A DNA stretch of 64,000 nucleotides from contig NZ_BORO01000002.1 in assembly GCF_018333215.1 (NCBI RefSeq), positions 62,001-126,000 on the forward strand, given 5' to 3'. The DNA is from Oceanobacillus sp. J11TS1. GTDB lineage: Bacteria; Bacillota; Bacilli; Bacillales; Amphibacillaceae. Under the pieces are notes generated by a model. It had not been told where the DNA came from. It ran no database searches and saw only the letters and a program-made list of their open reading frames with translations. Shown piece after piece: positions 61,619 to 64,000 of the stretch. The first letter of the stretch is position 1, and every line of letters begins with the position of its first letter. The position numbers and the translations under genes are program-made.

Positions 61619-62095
61619 ATGGAACAGAAACAATTAGTTGAAGAACAGCTAGAAAAAACAATCATTTTTGATTTAAATGGCAGCGAATATGGCTTGCCGG
61701 TGAAAATTGTAGAGTCCATTGAGACAGCATTACCAATTACTCGGGTTCCACATGAACGCAAGTATATAAAAGGGGTTATTAATCTAAGAGGGAAGATTAT
61801 TCCTGTCATAGATTTACGTATTCGATTGAATCAGAAACAGGCATCTGATAAGGAAAACGATCAAATTATTATTACAAGAATTGGAGAAAATCAGGTGGGC
61901 TTGATTATTGATAATGCAAATGATGTTTTAGATATTCCAGTAAGTCTTTTCGAAGATCCGCCAGAACTAATCGGGACAGTTAAAAAAGAATACATCCATT
62001 CTATTGCTAATATCGATAGCCGACTCATTATCTTGTTGGATATATATAAATTATTAGATTTAGAAGAAATAAAGTTGAAAGAAATGGATGATTAA
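61619..62095 (+). CDS. cheW: Chemotaxis coupling protein CheW
   Basis: 158 residues. SH3-like coupling protein linking receptors to the CheA kinase: FDLNGSEYGLPVKIVESIETALPITRVPHERKYIKGVINLRGKIIPVIDLRIRL is the CheW signature. AAGGAGAAGGGGGC precedes the ATG. It follows cheB directly, lacking the cheA gene that normally lies between. A full-length CheA would still be needed for function, so cheA should be elsewhere. The stop overlaps the cheC start. Confidence 0.96.
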   Translation: MEQKQLVEEQLEKTIIFDLNGSEYGLPVKIVESIETALPITRVPHERKYIKGVINLRGKIIPVIDLRIRLNQKQASDKENDQIIITRIGENQVGLIIDNANDVLDIPVSLFEDPPELIGTVKKEYIHSIANIDSRLIILLDIYKLLDLEEIKLKEMDD

Positions 62096-62733
62096 TGATG
62101 GATGCCTTTCATTTAACTGATTTGCAGAAGGATATTCTGAAAGAGATAGGGAATATTGGCGCAGGAAATGCAGCAACATCCCTATCTCAGTTGCTAGGGC
62201 AGAAAATAGATATGATGGTTCCTAACGTTGAGATTGCTGATTTTAATGAAGTGATTGAATTAGTTGGAGGGCCAGAGCAGCCAATTGTCGGATTAATGTT
62301 TCAAGTGGAAGGCGAAATGACTGGCGTTATGGCTATTGTCTTTGATATGAGAGAAGCGGAATACTTGGTTCAAAAAATAACCTATAATAATCAATCCCGC
62401 TTATCTGAACAAACGGAGGGTGCAGATTTGGATATCGCAATGTCGGCTTTAAGTGAAATTGGAAATATCTTAACCGGTTCGTACCTTACTGCGCTTTCTG
62501 ATTTTACAGGGATGAACCTGCAACCTTCTGTACCGCATTTGGGGATGGACATGGCTGGTGCCATCATGACAATGGGGTTATTAGAAATTTCACAAGTGAC
62601 AGATTATGCAATTATTATTGACACGGAAATAAGGCAAGAGGAAGAAAGTCATGAAAATATTAACGGGAATTTCCTATTTATCCCTGACCCGAGTTCATTT
62701 CAAAAGCTTTTTGCTAAATTAGGATGGAATTAA
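62095..62733 (+). CDS. cheC: CheY-P phosphatase CheC
   Basis: 212 residues. Two pseudo-symmetric active-site helices: KEIGNIGAGNAATSLSQLLG (Glu17, Asn20) and SALSEIGNILTGSYLTALSDF (Glu ~121, Asn ~124), both intact, as in active CheC. CheC dephosphorylates CheY-P and is stimulated by CheD. The first ATG overlaps the cheW stop, with a second ATG 3 bases on. cheD starts 1 base after its stop. Confidence 0.95.
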   Translation: MMDAFHLTDLQKDILKEIGNIGAGNAATSLSQLLGQKIDMMVPNVEIADFNEVIELVGGPEQPIVGLMFQVEGEMTGVMAIVFDMREAEYLVQKITYNNQSRLSEQTEGADLDIAMSALSEIGNILTGSYLTALSDFTGMNLQPSVPHLGMDMAGAIMTMGLLEISQVTDYAIIIDTEIRQEEESHENINGNFLFIPDPSSFQKLFAKLGWN

Positions 62734-62734
62734 A

Positions 62735-63226
62735 ATGAGTATAACAAAGACAATTGTAAACGTGGGTATTGCAGATACGAAAACAGTCCAGACCCCTGCT
62801 AATATTCGAACATTAGGGCTAGGTTCTTGTGTTGGTACAGTATTGTATGATGAAAAACGTCAAATAGCAGGTCTATCACATATTTTATTACCAGATTCCA
62901 GCCAAGCTAAAACAAGCAATTTTAATCCTATGAAGTATGCAGATACCGCGATTCCTCAATTACTAGAGATGTTGCAAGTAAAAGGGGCTAGAAATATCAA
63001 AGCTAAAATGGCTGGTGGCGCTCAAATGTTTCAAACGGGGAAGGGAACAAGTTTTATGCGGATTGGTGACAAAAATATAGAGGCAGTGCAAGAAGCGCTT
63101 CGTAAATCAAATATTCGAATTGTTTCTTCGGATGTTGGCGGTAACGTTGGAAGAACAATTGAATTCGATCCGAGCACTTCCATGCTTTCTATTCGAAAAA
63201 GAAATCATGATATCTATACGATTTAA
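62735..63226 (+). CDS. cheD: Receptor deamidase CheD
   Basis: 163 residues. Cysteine-dependent glutamine deamidase acting on receptors, and CheC partner. Catalytic Cys32 in TLGLGSCVGTVLYD and His49 in AGLSHILLPDS, as well as GGAQMF, are present. It lies directly after cheC and before sigD, as in B. subtilis. AGGATGG is a modest ribosome site upstream. Confidence 0.96.
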   Translation: MSITKTIVNVGIADTKTVQTPANIRTLGLGSCVGTVLYDEKRQIAGLSHILLPDSSQAKTSNFNPMKYADTAIPQLLEMLQVKGARNIKAKMAGGAQMFQTGKGTSFMRIGDKNIEAVQEALRKSNIRIVSSDVGGNVGRTIEFDPSTSMLSIRKRNHDIYTI

Positions 63227-63247
63227 CCGATTTGGAAGGAGCGTGTC

Positions 63248-64000
63248 ATGTTGAGTTCATTAGATCCTTTACAAGAACAAGCATTATGGAATAAATGGAT
63301 GGCTAGTCAAGATAATGAAGCAGCAAATATGCTCATCGATAATTATATGTACCTCGTTTCCTTTCACACGGAAAGAATTGTAAGTCAATTGCCTAGCAGT
63401 GTGGATCGCGAAGAAATACGCAGTTATGGGTTGCTTGGTCTTTATGATGCGCTGCAAAAATTTGATTTAAAACGAGATTTGAAATTTGATACATATGCTT
63501 CATTTCGAATCAGAGGTTCTATTATAGATGGTTTAAGAAAAGAGGACTGGCTTCCTCGTTCTATACGTGAGAAAACAAAAAAAGTAGAGCACGCAAGCGA
63601 AAAATTTGAGCAGATGTATCAGCGGGAAGCACAACCAAAAGATATTGCAGCACTTACAGGGATGACTGTCCAGGAAGTAGAGACAACATTAAGAGATTCC
63701 GTACTAAGCAGTATGTTCTCTATAGAAGATAAGCCAAAAGGTCAGGAGGGTGACTTAAAAGAGGGGATTGGCTATAATATATCAGATACCCCAAACCTAA
63801 GACCAGAATCTCAACTAATACAGCAAGAATGGAAGCAAGAGTTAATAGAAGGTATCAAGTCTCTGAATGAAAAAGAACAGCTCGTAATCAGTCTTTTTTA
63901 TCAAGATGAGTTAACCTTTACAGAGATTGGACAAGTTCTTGGGTTAACTACTTCTCGGATTTCGCAAATTCATAAACGGAGTATTGTTAAATTACGCTCC
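63248..64000 (+). CDS. sigD: RNA polymerase sigma factor SigD (FliA), 5' part
   Basis: 251 codons to the window edge; the B. subtilis protein has 254, so only a few residues are missing. Region 2 is seen in YGLLGLYDALQKFDLKRDLKFDTYASFRIRGSIIDGLRKEDWLPRS, region 3 in the QREAQPKDIAALTGMTVQEVE part, and region 4 in LTFTEIGQVLGLTTSRISQIHKRSIVKL. SigD drives flagellin, motAB and autolysin genes. GGAAGGAGCG precedes the ATG. It is last in the visible operon. Confidence 0.95.
   Translation, partial: MLSSLDPLQEQALWNKWMASQDNEAANMLIDNYMYLVSFHTERIVSQLPSSVDREEIRSYGLLGLYDALQKFDLKRDLKFDTYASFRIRGSIIDGLRKEDWLPRSIREKTKKVEHASEKFEQMYQREAQPKDIAALTGMTVQEVETTLRDSVLSSMFSIEDKPKGQEGDLKEGIGYNISDTPNLRPESQLIQQEWKQELIEGIKSLNEKEQLVISLFYQDELTFTEIGQVLGLTTSRISQIHKRSIVKLRS

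Overview
The window is an AT-rich chromosomal segment of a Gram-positive, endospore-forming, flagellated member of the Bacillaceae. Nearly every gene is most like its Bacillus subtilis counterpart, and the order follows the B. subtilis yloS (thiN) to sigD region almost gene for gene. spoVM indicates endospore formation. Lineage-specific differences and the style of the intergenic repeats suggest an Oceanobacillus/Virgibacillus-type halotolerant genus; that placement is an inference from memory, not a search result. No rRNA, tRNA, CRISPR array, prophage or transposase gene was seen.

Layout. 1-1.0 kb: end of thiN, spoVM and divergent rpmB. 1.6-7.1 kb: asp23-like yloU, fakA, an inserted NCS2 purine permease on the minus strand, and sdaAB-sdaAA. 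7.2-13.1 kb: recG, then the lipid regulon fapR-plsX-fabD-fabG-acpP. A FapR operator lies at the fapR promoter, and a MITE-like element lies in the fapR leader. 13.2-20.9 kb: rnc, a minus-strand UPF0435 gene, smc, ftsY, ylxM and ffh (chromosome organisation and SRP). 21.1-24.0 kb: rpsP, khpA, ylqD, rimM, trmD and rplS with an L19 leader RNA. 24.2-31.0 kb: sipS, rbgA, rnhB, ylqG, ylqH and sucCD. 31.1-38.4 kb: dprA, topA, xerC, hslVU and codY. 39.0-64.0 kb: the fla/che operon from flgB to sigD, which runs off the right edge.

How it works together. The 25-kb flagellar block supplies the basal body rod (FlgB, FlgC, FliE), MS ring (FliF), C ring (FliG, FliM, FliY), export gate and ATPase (FliH, FliI, FliJ, FliO, FliP, FliQ, FliR, FlhA, FlhB), hook assembly (FliK, FlgD, FlgE), stator helpers (SwrD, FliL, MotE-like YlxF), placement GTPase/ATPase (FlhF, FlhG), chemotaxis (CheY, CheB, CheW, CheC, CheD) and SigD for late genes. 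The upstream blocks are housekeeping.

Main surprises. cheA is absent from its usual place between cheB and cheW. trmFO is absent between topA and xerC. A repeat family with GTTCAAAAAG inverted ends occurs at four intergenic sites, one copy being flanked by a 9-bp direct repeat just downstream of the FapR operator. RbgA has Met in place of the Asn of its G4 motif. An apparent hairpin separates a strong Shine-Dalgarno from the swrD start. A pseudoknot-like RNA lies between cheY and fliO. ylqG-ylqH look like a second, non-flagellar-locus FliK-C/FlhB-C pair. I did not see a wholly new multi-gene system; the novelty is mostly in intergenic and RNA-level structure.
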